This document shows positions 1 through 7,607 of a DNA stretch of 11,937 nt, piece after piece. Under the pieces are notes generated by a model. It was not told the origin of the DNA. It searched no databases and saw nothing but the letters and a program-made list of their open reading frames with translations. Each line of letters begins with the position of its first letter. Within the stretch, counting starts at the first letter, position 1. The stretch is from the NCBI GenBank assembly GCA_947483545.1, contig CANKNP010000141.1, positions 1 to 11,937 of the forward strand, read 5' to 3'. The position numbers and the translations under genes are program-made. Source of the DNA: Deltaproteobacteria bacterium. GTDB taxonomy: Bacteria; Myxococcota; UBA796; SXON01.

Positions 1-233
1 GACGTGGGGTCAATGGGTGAAGGCGCAGCAGGAACCGGGTCCAGTCCCCCGGGGTGAACGCGCCGGGGGAAGGGTTCTATGCCCTCCGGGCTCCTAGCAC
101 CCCGCCGGTCCCGCCCGCCCCAGACACCAGCGGCGTCCAGCCCACAGCCGACGGCCAGGCGGTGGCCCCGAGCCGCCCAAACAGCCCCACCCGTCCCTGC
201 CGATTGGCTACGCTTTCCCCGCCTCCGCCAAGC

Positions 234-782
234 CTACTCGACGCTCACGCGCCGTCGCAGGCGGGCGGACACCAGGACCTCGCAGCTCGGAGCGGGGCAG
301 CCAGCGTCGAGCGTGCGCGGCGCGTGGACCTGGAGCATGTACTCGCCCGGCGCAACGGTGCCCCGTTCGTAGGCGATTCGCACCTGGGCGCCGGGAGCGA
401 GCGACCCGAGCGGCTCGGACGGAAGCAGGTGCCACGCAGATGCCGGAACCGCCGCGACGAACTCCACAGTTTCATTGCCCAGAGTAAGCGTGACGATGTG
501 AACGCCGGGGCGGGGCGGCAGCGACTCGCGGAACACCCGCCACTGCGCGAAGTCACCGTCATCGCCCAGGTAGGAGATCGCCATCGGAGCGCCGTCGATG
601 GAGACCGCGAGCGCCGCAGCCGTGGTCGCGTCCAAGCCCCCGCCCCACTGCGCAAGGAACTCAACGCAAGGCCGACCGTCCTCGACACCGTCCAGACGCA
701 ACCTCATCCGGCTGAACGTCGCGGTGCGGAGCGCGCTCCCGGCGTCTCCCTGGCAGGCGATCATGGCGAACAGGAGCAACAT
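234..782 (-). CDS. Small predicted lipoprotein of unknown function
   Basis: I do not recognise this 182-residue protein. It begins with a hydrophobic run (MLLLFAMIAC) that looks like a very short lipoprotein signal peptide, with Cys10 as the candidate lipidated residue. The -3 position is Met rather than the usual Leu, so the lipobox is imperfect. The mature part is rich in beta-strand-like alternating segments (for example near residues 96-112) and has three more Cys (39, 162, 167). The last two form a CxxxxC pair near the C-terminus. This would suit a small secreted beta-sandwich domain, but no family is evident. It starts 18 bp after the stop of the SRPBCC gene and is probably co-transcribed with it. 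A GGCGGG stretch a few bases before the ATG is the only ribosome-site candidate. The overlapping plus-strand frame lacks any protein-like signal. Confidence 0.6.
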   Translation of the reverse strand: MLLLFAMIACQGDAGSALRTATFSRMRLRLDGVEDGRPCVEFLAQWGGGLDATTAAALAVSIDGAPMAISYLGDDGDFAQWRVFRESLPPRPGVHIVTLTLGNETVEFVAAVPASAWHLLPSEPLGSLAPGAQVRIAYERGTVAPGEYMLQVHAPRTLDAGCPAPSCEVLVSARLRRRVSVE

Positions 783-800
783 GCACCCGCCGTATCCGGC

Positions 801-1382
801 TCAAGAGGCTCCCAGCTGGGCCCGCAACCCGCGGATCATGTTCGGGAGCGCTTGCGTCTTGCCGAACAGGGTCAACGCATCGGGCACCACGATGGTCGGG
901 GAGACCAGGACCTCGTACACCACGAAGGTCCGTCCAGGGTCGCCCTCAAACACGCTCAAGTTCCACTGGCCCTGGTTGTACTTGTAGTCGCCTGAGACCA
1001 GGGTCCATTCGGCTCGCCAGGAGCCGTTTACGACCGTCTGCACAACGCGGGTGGTCGCGATGAGGTTCGGCAACGGCCAGGTGAGGTCCAGGGTGGACCG
1101 ACACACGAAGACGTTCCCCTGTCGACTGACCAACTCCGACTCGGAGATGGTCGGCATCGTCTTCTTGAAGTTCGCGCAGTCGCTCACGATCGCCCACACG
1201 CGTTCTGGCTTGGCGTTGATCACGGCCTCCACGTGGATCTGCTTCTCCTTGAAGTTCGGGACGGTCGCGGATGTGACGAAGATCTCGCCGGCCGCGAGGC
1301 CTACGACGTCCGTTGCCCTGGCGTGCTGCGCCATCGCGGCCAGCGCCAGGGGGAGGAGGAGGGTTTGCGGCTTCCAGCACAT
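801..1382 (-). CDS. Exported SRPBCC/START-like (polyketide cyclase/COQ10-type) protein
   Basis: This is a 193-residue protein with an N-terminal signal peptide (about residues 1-23; hydrophobic LLLPLALAAMA, likely cleavage after ARA). One domain follows that reads like the START/SRPBCC fold. The first strand and helix are VEAVINAKPERVWAIVSD (51-68), then NFKKTMPTISESELV (71-85), followed by the beta-sheet segments TLDLTWPLPNLIATTRV and WRAEWTLVSGDYKYNQGQW. The C-terminal helix is TQALPNMIRGLRAQL (176-190). The family binds hydrophobic ligands in a deep cavity, and an exported version could carry a lipid-like ligand in the periplasm; the ligand cannot be told from sequence. It is the first gene of a two-gene unit with the small lipoprotein, and it diverges from the ATPase gene across a 78-bp gap. 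No convincing Shine-Dalgarno precedes the ATG. Confidence 0.75.
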   Translation of the reverse strand: MCWKPQTLLLPLALAAMAQHARATDVVGLAAGEIFVTSATVPNFKEKQIHVEAVINAKPERVWAIVSDCANFKKTMPTISESELVSRQGNVFVCRSTLDLTWPLPNLIATTRVVQTVVNGSWRAEWTLVSGDYKYNQGQWNLSVFEGDPGRTFVVYEVLVSPTIVVPDALTLFGKTQALPNMIRGLRAQLGAS

Positions 1383-1436
1383 TCAGGGAAGATGCGCACG
1401 GTTTGGGGTCTGGGTCGATCCCTCGTTCGGGGTGAC

Positions 1437-1455
1437 CGGGTACTCAGGTTACCCG
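1437..1455. promoter_or_regulatory. Short inverted repeat before the ATPase start
   Basis: CGGGTA (1437-1442) and TACCCG (1450-1455) form a 6-bp inverted repeat with a 7-base spacer. It ends 5 bp before the chosen ATG of the ATPase gene and lies in the intergenic region shared with the divergent SRPBCC gene. It could be an operator or a small mRNA hairpin over the ribosome site. In DNA this GC-rich a 6-bp repeat can occur by chance, so the call is weak. Confidence 0.2.
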
Positions 1456-1460
1456 TCGCG

Positions 1461-3029
1461 ATGCCCCGCCTCTCCTTCAACACCACCGGCCCCTGCCGCC
1501 CAGAGTGGCATTACATGCTCCCGGCGGAGGAGCGCCTGCCGGACCTGCTCGGTTGGGTGGAGGCGCGGCTCTATTTCGTCGTCCATGCCGCCCGCCAGAC
1601 AGGGAAGACCACGGCGATGATCGCGTTTGCAGGTCGCCTGAGGGCGCTCGGCTATGCCGCGATCTATGTGACGATTGAGGCCTCTCGCGTGTTCCCAGAG
1701 GTGGAGAACGCCGAGCCGATTTGGCTGCACAAGTTCGCCGAGGCGGCGCGCGAGCAGCTCCCCCGCGGGCAATGGCCGCCAGCGCCGGCCGAGGTTGCCC
1801 ACGGGACTCGGCTGCGGGCCATGCTGAGCGCGTGGGCCGCCGCGCTCGGCGAGGTCCCGCTGGTGCTGCTGATCGACGAGGCCGACGTGGTGGCCGGCAA
1901 CGCCATGGTGAACCTCCTGAGCCAGCTGCGAGACGGCTTCGCGAACCGGGGCGCGGGCCGATTTCCGACCAGCGTTGCGCTGATCGGGATGCGCGACCTT
2001 CGGGATTACCTCGCCCAGGCCAAGGGCGGCGTACCGGCTAGCCCCGGGAGCCCCTTCAACGTGAAGAAAGCCTCGCTGACGCTTCGGAACTTCAACCGGG
2101 AGGAGGTGGGACGGCTGTACGCACAACACACGACCGCCACCGGCCAGGAATTCACTCCGGAGGCAGCCGACCGCGCCTTCTATTGGACCCAAGGGCAGCC
2201 CTTCCTGGTGAATGCCCTGGCGGACCAGTGTGTAGGCTACGCGAGACAGTTGGACGACCCGCGCATTGAGGGCACCGTCACGGCGGACCACATCGATGCC
2301 GCGAAGGAGACCCTCATCCTCTCGCGCACGACGCACCTCGACAGCCTCGGCTACAAGCTGCGCGAGGAGCGCATCGCCCCGATCCTCGAGGCGATCCTGC
2401 TGGGCGAGGACGACATTCCGTATGAGTCAGACGACTTCCAGTACGTCGTGGACCTGGGGCTTGTCCGGCGGGGACGGGGCGGGGCGGAAGTTGCGAATCC
2501 GCTCTACAGGGAGGTGCTGGTCCGCCAACTCTCTTACAACGTCCAGGAGAACCTTGGGTTGCCCTGGTGGCCCTGGCGGACGCCGGAGGGGGCGCTCGAC
2601 ATGCCAGCGCTGATGACGGAATTCCAGGAGTGGTGGCGGGAGCACGCCGAGACGCTGCGCAACCGCGCGAAAACCAGCTACACCGAAGCCGTCGCTCACC
2701 TCGCGTTCAATGGGTTTCTGCAGCGCGTCGTGAATGGCGGCGGGCGTGTGACGCGCGAGTATGGAGCCGGTCGACACCGTATCGACATGCTCGTGGAGTT
2801 CGGGGGCGGGCGGCACGCTATCGAACTCAAGCGGGTGCGCCCGAAGGACGGGGCCGAGCGCGTCCGGAGTCAGGGGCTCGTTCAGTTGGGCGGCTATCTC
2901 GACTCACTCGGTTTGACCGAGGGCTGGCTGGTGATCTTCGACCAGCGGCCGCGGTTGAGTTGGAAACAGCGAATCTGGCGGGAGGACGTGACCTTCGAGG
3001 GGCGTAGGATCCACATCGTGGGGGGGTGA
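1461..3029 (+). CDS. AAA-type ATPase fused to PD-(D/E)XK nuclease-like domain
   Basis: This is a 522-residue two-part protein. Near the N-terminus is FNTTGPCRPEWHYMLP (6-21), which I recall as the typical opening of a family of AAA-like ATPases, then a Walker A P-loop AARQTGKTT (43-51; Ala in place of the first Gly) and a Walker B VPLVLLIDEAD (132-142). Residues about 300-360 look like the winged-helix segment that follows the ATPase core in STAND-type proteins. The C-terminal domain has the PD-(D/E)XK pattern: helix Glu409, Asp442 in RIDMLVEF, Glu455 and Lys457 in IELKR, and a QxxxY element at Gln475/Tyr479, so the nuclease residues appear intact. The ATG at 1461 fits the family N-terminus; the in-frame ATG at 1392 would add 23 unrelated residues with GGGAAG too close to it. 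Targets are unknown. A role in defence or mobile-element biology is inference only. It shows no operon partner. Confidence 0.85.
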   Translation: MPRLSFNTTGPCRPEWHYMLPAEERLPDLLGWVEARLYFVVHAARQTGKTTAMIAFAGRLRALGYAAIYVTIEASRVFPEVENAEPIWLHKFAEAAREQLPRGQWPPAPAEVAHGTRLRAMLSAWAAALGEVPLVLLIDEADVVAGNAMVNLLSQLRDGFANRGAGRFPTSVALIGMRDLRDYLAQAKGGVPASPGSPFNVKKASLTLRNFNREEVGRLYAQHTTATGQEFTPEAADRAFYWTQGQPFLVNALADQCVGYARQLDDPRIEGTVTADHIDAAKETLILSRTTHLDSLGYKLREERIAPILEAILLGEDDIPYESDDFQYVVDLGLVRRGRGGAEVANPLYREVLVRQLSYNVQENLGLPWWPWRTPEGALDMPALMTEFQEWWREHAETLRNRAKTSYTEAVAHLAFNGFLQRVVNGGGRVTREYGAGRHRIDMLVEFGGGRHAIELKRVRPKDGAERVRSQGLVQLGGYLDSLGLTEGWLVIFDQRPRLSWKQRIWREDVTFEGRRIHIVGG

Positions 3030-3067
3030 TCAGGCGGGCGGTCACATGGTCACGGAGCGAGCGCCCC

Positions 3068-4132
3068 TTACCCGCCGATCTGATCGCGAAAGAACGTCAA
3101 AATCATCTCGGATGCCGAAAAGTCCAGCGTGACCGGCCCGATCTTCTCCTCGCGCAAGTACAGCTCCCCTCCGGGCCAGGTGTGGCCGCCGCCTTGGACG
3201 GTGACGAGCGAGACGGGGGCGGTGCAGTCGGCCCAGGTGGTCTGGGTGCTGGTGGCGCCATCGTCCATGGGGTCGGCGAGGGATGTGGGCGTCGAATCGC
3301 CACAGTCGTTGAGCTCGGCCCAGGCGGTGGTGCTGCTCAGGACGTCAAGGAGCAGGCCTTCCTCGTTGAAGCAAGAGCCGTTGCCGCCGTCGTAAGGCCA
3401 GCAGGGGTCCTCGGTTCCGTGGATCTGCAAGACGGCGACGGGCTGATCGGGGGCGCAGACCTCGGTGGTGGCGAACTGATTGGCCCCGCCGACCGCGCCG
3501 ATGGCGGAGAACACCGAAGCGCGCTCACACGCGAGTCGGTGGGACATCGCGGCGCCGTTGGAGAGCCCGGTGCTGAACACCTCGGCGACGTCCACGTTGC
3601 GCCCGACATCGGCCAGCACGGCGTCGATATAGGCGACATCGTCAATGCCCTCCTCACAAGCGATACCGCTGCTACACCGCCAGGTCTCGTCGCTGCCCTC
3701 GATGGCCCCGCCGCCGCCCGCGTTCCACGTCCGAAAGCTGCTTAGCAGCTTGGCCGTGCCGTTCGGCTGGACCACGACGAAGCCCAAGTCCGCAGCGACG
3801 GCCTCGAAGCACGCCGGGTCGTCCGCATCGCCCTCCGGACACGTGATCTCGTTGGTGCTTTGGGCCTTTCCGCCGCCGCCGTGAAGTAGGAAGACCACGG
3901 GGAAAGGGCCGTCGCCCGCTGGGATGTGCAGCTCGTAAGGGCGGCCGGCGAACCCGTCCAGCGTGCAGAAATGGTCACCCTCGCCGACGGCCGCGCAGGG
4001 TCCGGCGCAGCCTGGAAGCAAGAGAGTCGCGAGGGAAAGGAGCAACACTCGAAGGGTTGTAACGAGGGCCGCGTGCGGGCCGCACGCTGGAGGTGGTCGG
4101 ACCCCGGAGGCCGTCGCCCAACTGGCGTTCAT
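3068..4132 (-). CDS. Secreted esterase, PHB-depolymerase/LpqC-like alpha/beta hydrolase
   Basis: With the ATG at 4132 this is a 354-residue alpha/beta hydrolase. It carries a hydrophobic export segment (LRVLLLSLATLLLPGC) whose Cys42 fits a lipoprotein lipobox. Catalytic elements are in the expected order: HGGG oxyanion-hole motif (84-87), a WNAGG segment of the type seen in feruloyl-esterase/PHB-depolymerase proteins, the GLSNG elbow with nucleophile Ser191, an acid candidate Asp242 in HGTEDPCWPYDGG, and His317 in GGGHTWPGG. It probably hydrolyses esters (polyhydroxyalkanoate or hydroxycinnamate-type substrates) outside the cytoplasm. Many Cys suggest disulfides. The start is uncertain: GTG 4177 reads through an inverted repeat, ATG 4132 gives a long 26-residue leader before the hydrophobic run, and GTG 4048 would give a very short signal like the neighbouring lipoproteins. 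The gene converges on the ATPase gene with a 38-bp gap. Confidence 0.85.
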   Translation of the reverse strand: MNASWATASGVRPPPACGPHAALVTTLRVLLLSLATLLLPGCAGPCAAVGEGDHFCTLDGFAGRPYELHIPAGDGPFPVVFLLHGGGGKAQSTNEITCPEGDADDPACFEAVAADLGFVVVQPNGTAKLLSSFRTWNAGGGGAIEGSDETWRCSSGIACEEGIDDVAYIDAVLADVGRNVDVAEVFSTGLSNGAAMSHRLACERASVFSAIGAVGGANQFATTEVCAPDQPVAVLQIHGTEDPCWPYDGGNGSCFNEEGLLLDVLSSTTAWAELNDCGDSTPTSLADPMDDGATSTQTTWADCTAPVSLVTVQGGGHTWPGGELYLREEKIGPVTLDFSASEMILTFFRDQIGG

Positions 4133-4154
4133 GGGATCAGTTCGCACCCGCGAA

Positions 4155-4187
4155 GTGACCAGATCCGACAAACTCACTTCTGGTCAC
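4155..4187. promoter_or_regulatory. 9-bp perfect inverted repeat between divergent genes
   Basis: GTGACCAGA (4155-4163) is repeated as TCTGGTCAC (4179-4187) around a 15-base spacer. It lies upstream of the ATG 4132 start of the esterase and just upstream of the -35 element of the iron operon. A half-site spacing of 24 bp centre to centre (about two helical turns) would suit a dimeric or tetrameric regulator, and an mRNA hairpin in the esterase leader is also possible. If it is an operator, the esterase start at GTG 4177 is unlikely, because that codon lies within the spacer. Confidence 0.35.
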
Positions 4188-4204
4188 GGCCGCCGCCGTC
4201 GATC

Positions 4205-4233
4205 TTGACTTCGATTATGAAAGTCATTATCAG
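4205..4233 (+). promoter_or_regulatory. Predicted sigma-70-type promoter of the iron operon
   Basis: TTGACT (4205-4210) matches the -35 consensus at 5 of 6 positions. Seventeen bases downstream, TATCAG (4228-4233) matches the -10 consensus at 4 of 6. The Fur-like palindrome fills the spacer and the -10, the usual place for a repressor to block RNA polymerase. Transcription would begin near 4240, essentially at the first codons of the barrel gene, which implies a leaderless message. Confidence 0.4.
4213..4231. promoter_or_regulatory. Fur box (ferric uptake regulator operator)
   Basis: The 19-mer GATTATGAAAGTCATTATC, read on the minus strand as GATAATGACTTTCATAATC, matches the classical Fur consensus GATAATGATAATCATTATC at 15 of 19 positions. 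It is an almost perfect palindrome (GATTATGA and TCATTATC arms around a 3-base centre). It is also clearly more AT-rich than its surroundings. It sits immediately before an imelysin/di-heme operon, a gene set linked to iron uptake. Repression by Fe-Fur when iron is plentiful is therefore the natural reading. The divergent esterase gene could also be affected. Confidence 0.8.
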
Positions 4234-4235
4234 AA

Positions 4236-4991
4236 ATGAAGATGCTCGCCCTGCTGCTGCTCACCCCCCTGCTGCACGCGAACGAGCGGCGTTTTGCCTA
4301 CACCTACGAGACGCCCACGCTCCCAGCGGGGGCCGTGGAGATCGAACCCTGGACCACGCTGGTCCCTCAGGACGCCGGCGCCCTCTCGTTCCGGCATCGC
4401 CTGGAGTTTGAGCTTGGGGTCAGCAACCGGGTGATGACCGCGCTGTACTTCAACTGGCGCGGGGATGTCGGCGACTTCGCCTGGTCCGGGGTGTCGAACG
4501 AGTGGAAGTGGAACGTGCTCTCGCGGGCCATCCAACCGGTGGGGCTCGCGCTGTACGCGGAGGCCCAGATCGGCCCAGAGGAGGCCGAACTGGAGGCGAA
4601 GATCCTGCTCGATGTCGAGAAGGGCCCGTTCGTTGTCGCGGTGGATCTCGTGGGAGAGTGGGAGGGCAAGCGGGAGACGGAGCTGGCGGACGACGGCACG
4701 CTCACGGCGCGGCTTGTGCCCGAGTTCCTCGTCCAGGGGTACGTCGCGGCGTCGTACGAGCTGAAAAACCGCCTCGCAGGCGGCGTCGAGGTCCGCAGCT
4801 CGACCCGCCTGCCCGAAGCCCAGGGCGCCCAAACCACGCTGTTCGTCGGCCCCGCGCTTTCGTATCGGTCGACGGGCTGGTGGGTCGCGCTCACCCCTTT
4901 GTTCCCTGCTTTTCACGTCGTCCCCGAGGGCGACGCGCTGATCGATGACCACCCCTGGGAAGGCCGGCTCTTGCTCGGCTTTCACCTCTGA
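4236..4991 (+). CDS. Predicted outer-membrane beta-barrel protein heading the iron operon
   Basis: This 251-residue protein has a signal peptide (MKMLALLLLTPLLHA, likely cleaved before NERR). It then has a series of alternating hydrophobic/polar segments typical of outer-membrane beta strands: FRHRLEFELGVSNRVMTALYFNW (52-74), QPVGLALYAEAQIG (100-113), PFVVAVDLVGEWEG (131-144), FLVQGYVAASYELKNRLAGGVEVRS (164-188), QTTLFVGPALSYRST (199-213) and GWWVALTPLFPAFHVV (214-229). It ends in a strand-like LLLGFHL. It resembles uncharacterised barrel proteins, and I cannot name a substrate. As the first gene after a Fur box, 12 bp before an imelysin gene, it may be the outer-membrane partner of the system. 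The ATG at 4242 is an alternative start that fits the predicted transcription start better; neither ATG has a Shine-Dalgarno. Confidence 0.75.
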   Translation: MKMLALLLLTPLLHANERRFAYTYETPTLPAGAVEIEPWTTLVPQDAGALSFRHRLEFELGVSNRVMTALYFNWRGDVGDFAWSGVSNEWKWNVLSRAIQPVGLALYAEAQIGPEEAELEAKILLDVEKGPFVVAVDLVGEWEGKRETELADDGTLTARLVPEFLVQGYVAASYELKNRLAGGVEVRSSTRLPEAQGAQTTLFVGPALSYRSTGWWVALTPLFPAFHVVPEGDALIDDHPWEGRLLLGFHL

Positions 4992-5003
4992 CCCCGGAGT
5001 CCC

Positions 5004-6140
5004 ATGACCCTGCTCGCTCTCCTCGCCTGCACCGGCCCCGATGACGCCTCGACGCTGCCCGCCAACGCGCCCGACGCCGTCGCCACCTACGCCGACATCG
5101 TGCACGCGACCTACGAGGACAGCGGGTACGGGGCCGCTGAGCTGCGCGGCGCGATCACCTCGTTCACCGCCACCCCGGACGCCGCCGGCCTGGACGCCGC
5201 CCGCACGGCCTGGCTCGACAACCGCGAGTCCTACCTTCAGTCCGAGGCCTTTCGCTTTTACGATGGGCCCATCGACAACCCGACCGACGGGCCTGAGGGG
5301 CTGATCAACGCCTGGCCGATGGACGAGGCGTATGTTGACTACGTGGAGGGCGACGAGACCGCCGGCATCATCAACGATCCCACCGTCCCCATCGACGCCG
5401 ACACGCTCATGGGCCTCAATGAATCCGGGGGCGAGAAGAACATCGCGACCGGCTACCACGCGATTGAATTCCTGCTCTGGGGCCAGGACTTCGACGATGC
5501 CGGCCCCGGCGCCCGCCCGTACCAGGACTACCTCATCGATGGGGACACCGCCGCGCCCAACGCGGAGCGCCGCGCCCAGTACCTCTTCGTCATCGCCGAG
5601 CTCCTCGAGGGCCACCTGCGCGGGCTCGACGACGCCTGGGAGGACACCGCGGGCAGCTACCGCGAGGGCTTCACCGCCGACGGTAACGAGTTCACGGCAC
5701 TCCAGAACGCCCTGACCGGCATCATCGTGCTGTCCGGGTTCGAGACCGGCGGCGAGCGCTTGCAGGCGGCGTTGGACTCGGGCGAGCAGGAGGACGAACA
5801 CTCCTGCTTCAGCGACAACACGCACCGGGACATGGTCGTCGATGTCGTTGGCATTGGGAACGTGTGGTGGGGCGAGTACGGTGGCGAAGTCGACGGTACC
5901 GGGCTGCGGGACGTCGTCGCCGAGGTCGACGCGGATCTCGCCGCGAGCGTGGACGACCGGATCGACGAATCGCTCGCGTTGGCCGAGGCCTTGCAGCCGC
6001 CCTTCGACCAGGAGATCAACCCCGCCAACGACGAAGGGAACGCGCGGGTGCAGGCCCTCATCGACTCGCTGCGGACCCAGGAGGAGCTGCTCTTCGAGGT
6101 GTTCAGCGCGCTGGGCATGACGGTGGAGATCCCGGAATGA
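5004..6140 (+). CDS. Imelysin family (peptidase M75/IrpA-like) lipoprotein
   Basis: This 378-residue protein has a minimal lipoprotein signal (MTLLALLAC, Cys9) and an imelysin domain covering most of the rest. Diagnostic parts are AWPMDEAYVDYV (103-114), the GxHxxE motif GYHAIEFLLWG (150-160, His152 and Glu155), and EDEHSCFSDNTHRD (263-276), which is characteristic of the IrpA-like imelysins. The domain is a two-bundle helical fold related to the M75 domain of EfeO. Despite the historic peptidase name, the family is tied to iron acquisition, and iron binding through the conserved motif is the likely role. It should sit in the periplasm anchored to a membrane. A CGGAG ribosome site lies 4 bases before the ATG. 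Its stop overlaps the start of the di-heme gene (ATGA), so the two are translationally coupled. Confidence 0.93.
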   Translation: MTLLALLACTGPDDASTLPANAPDAVATYADIVHATYEDSGYGAAELRGAITSFTATPDAAGLDAARTAWLDNRESYLQSEAFRFYDGPIDNPTDGPEGLINAWPMDEAYVDYVEGDETAGIINDPTVPIDADTLMGLNESGGEKNIATGYHAIEFLLWGQDFDDAGPGARPYQDYLIDGDTAAPNAERRAQYLFVIAELLEGHLRGLDDAWEDTAGSYREGFTADGNEFTALQNALTGIIVLSGFETGGERLQAALDSGEQEDEHSCFSDNTHRDMVVDVVGIGNVWWGEYGGEVDGTGLRDVVAEVDADLAASVDDRIDESLALAEALQPPFDQEINPANDEGNARVQALIDSLRTQEELLFEVFSALGMTVEIPE

Positions 6141-7507
6141 GCCGGGTCTGGCTCCTCCTCGTGTTCCTCGCCGCCTGCGGCCCCAAGCTCGCGGACGTGG
6201 AAGACGGCGAGTGGCTCCCTGGCGGCGAGACGACGAACACGCTGCTGCTCGGCTCCAACGCGTTCATGCGCCCGTCGGCGAACCTCTCGGACGAGCACGA
6301 GTCCGAGTTCTACTCGGGCAACAGCTTCTTCAACCTGGGCTGGGTCACCGCGCCGGCCAGCACCGAAGCGCGCGATGGCTTGGGGCCGCTCTACAACGCG
6401 ACCTCCTGCTCTGGCTGCCACTTCAAGGATGGCCGCGCCGCCCCCCCCGACGGCCCCGACAGCTTTCCGGTCGGCTCGCTCGTCCGCATCAGCCTCGCCG
6501 CCGCCGACGGCACGTTGGGCCCCGACCCCATCTACGGCGGCCAGATCCAGGACATCGGCATCCAGGGCGTGCCCGCCGAGGCGACCGTTCAGATCACGTG
6601 GCTCGAAGACACCGACGGCGCCTACGCCGACGGCACGTCCTACACCCTGCGGCGGCCTGAGCTCGTCCTCGCCAACCCCGCGTACGGTGACCTGCCCCCC
6701 GACCTCCTGCGTTCGTTCCGCGTCGGACCCGCCACCATCGGGCTCGGCCTCCTGGAGGCCATCTCCGAAGCCGACCTCGATGCCGTCGCGGACCCCGGGG
6801 ATGCAGACGGTGACGGCATCTCTGGCCGTCTCGCGCAGGTGGATGACCTCCGCCTGGGCACGCTGGCGCCCGGCCGCTTCGGCTGGAAAGCCGAGCAGCC
6901 CACCGTCGAGCAGCAGTCCGCCGGGGCCTTCGCCGGCGACGTCGGCATCACCTCCGCGCTCTTCGGCAACGACGATTGCACCCCCGACGAGGCCGAGTGC
7001 AACGAGGCGATCAGCGGCGGCGATCCCGAGCTCGACGAGGACACCCTCGCCGCCGTCGCCTTGTATTCCCGCACCCTCGCGCCGCCGGTTCGGGAAGACT
7101 GGGAGTCGGAGACGGTCCTGCGGGGCAAGTACCTGTTCGCCGACGTGGGCTGCGCAAGCTGCCATACGGCCACCTGGACCACCGGGGTTGCCGCGATCTC
7201 CGAGCTGGAAGGCCAACAGATCTGGCCCTACACCGACATGCTGTTGCACGACATGGGCGACGACCTCTCCGACGACCGACCGACCGGCGATGCCGACGGC
7301 GTCGAATGGCGGACCCCGCCGCTCTGGGGGCTCGGTCGCTACCCGGACGTGAGCGGGCACCAGTACCTGCTGCACGACGGGCGGGCGCGGGGCGTGACCG
7401 AGGCGATTCTGTGGCACGGCGGCGAAGCAGAGGCGAGCCGGGAGGCGTTCGTCGCGCTCGACGCCGAGGATCGGGAGGCGCTGGCGTGGTTCGTCAACGC
7501 ATTGTGA
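6137..7507 (+). CDS. Di-heme oxidoreductase, DUF1111 (putative thiol oxidoreductase) lipoprotein
   Basis: This is a 456-residue predicted lipoprotein (MSRVWLLLVFLAAC, Cys14). Two c-type heme sites, CSGCH (91-95) and CASCH (339-343), identify the DUF1111/MauG-related di-heme family. So do DADGDGISG (222-230), EWRTPPLWGLG (390-400), LHDGRA (412-417) and AILWHGGEA (423-431). Heme would be attached after export. The protein is predicted to do electron transfer or peroxidase-type chemistry in the periplasm; 'thiol oxidoreductase' is a database label, not a demonstrated activity. This family is commonly encoded next to imelysins, as here, so a role in handling or oxidising iron or its ligand is a reasonable inference. 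The ATG at 6137 overlaps the imelysin stop and places the lipobox correctly; the reading frame stays open upstream but is non-coding there. All family motifs I looked for are present. Confidence 0.93.
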   Translation: MSRVWLLLVFLAACGPKLADVEDGEWLPGGETTNTLLLGSNAFMRPSANLSDEHESEFYSGNSFFNLGWVTAPASTEARDGLGPLYNATSCSGCHFKDGRAAPPDGPDSFPVGSLVRISLAAADGTLGPDPIYGGQIQDIGIQGVPAEATVQITWLEDTDGAYADGTSYTLRRPELVLANPAYGDLPPDLLRSFRVGPATIGLGLLEAISEADLDAVADPGDADGDGISGRLAQVDDLRLGTLAPGRFGWKAEQPTVEQQSAGAFAGDVGITSALFGNDDCTPDEAECNEAISGGDPELDEDTLAAVALYSRTLAPPVREDWESETVLRGKYLFADVGCASCHTATWTTGVAAISELEGQQIWPYTDMLLHDMGDDLSDDRPTGDADGVEWRTPPLWGLGRYPDVSGHQYLLHDGRARGVTEAILWHGGEAEASREAFVALDAEDREALAWFVNAL

Positions 7508-7544
7508 CGGCGGGTCGCGGGCGGAACACCGGACGGTGGGACTA

Positions 7545-7598
7545 CCCTTCTCCCGCTCGGCGGGAGAAGGTGGCCGCGTCTTCGCGGCCGGATGAGGG
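7545..7598 (+). repeat. Double-hairpin intergenic repeat, copy A
   Basis: This 54-base element folds as two adjacent hairpins. The first has 10-bp arms CCTTCTCCCG / CGGGAGAAGG with a 5-base loop; the second has 7-bp arms GGCCGCG / CGCGGCC with a TCTT loop. It ends in GATGAGGG, and 9 bases later the GTG of the second imelysin begins. Copy B lies 1.16 kb downstream in the next gap of the same operon. The CTTCTCCC...GGGAGAAGG...GATGAGGG pattern resembles dispersed intergenic palindromic repeats seen in various proteobacteria. Confidence 0.85.
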
Positions 7599-7607
7599 CG
7601 TCCGAAC

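Noticed and set aside
1..233. Possible gene fragment at the left edge
   Set aside because: I checked the minus-strand reading just below the lipoprotein stop: it runs into a stop near position 84 without a convincing protein and has no start. Nothing could be supported.
54..995. Long plus-strand open frame opposite the SRPBCC and lipoprotein genes
   Set aside because: Its translation is Arg/Pro/Ala-rich without signal, motif or domain, while the opposite strand encodes two proteins with signal peptides and a recognisable fold. Long antisense frames are expected at this GC content.
4230..5825. 531-codon minus-strand frame opposite the barrel and imelysin genes
   Set aside because: Antisense shadow: Val/Gly/Arg-rich translation without family features, while the plus strand has clear imelysin motifs.
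7545..7598. Repeat copy A as an intrinsic terminator splitting the operon
   Set aside because: The hairpins are strong but no T-run follows them, and the downstream gene starts 9 bases later. Partial attenuation is possible but a terminator is not supported.
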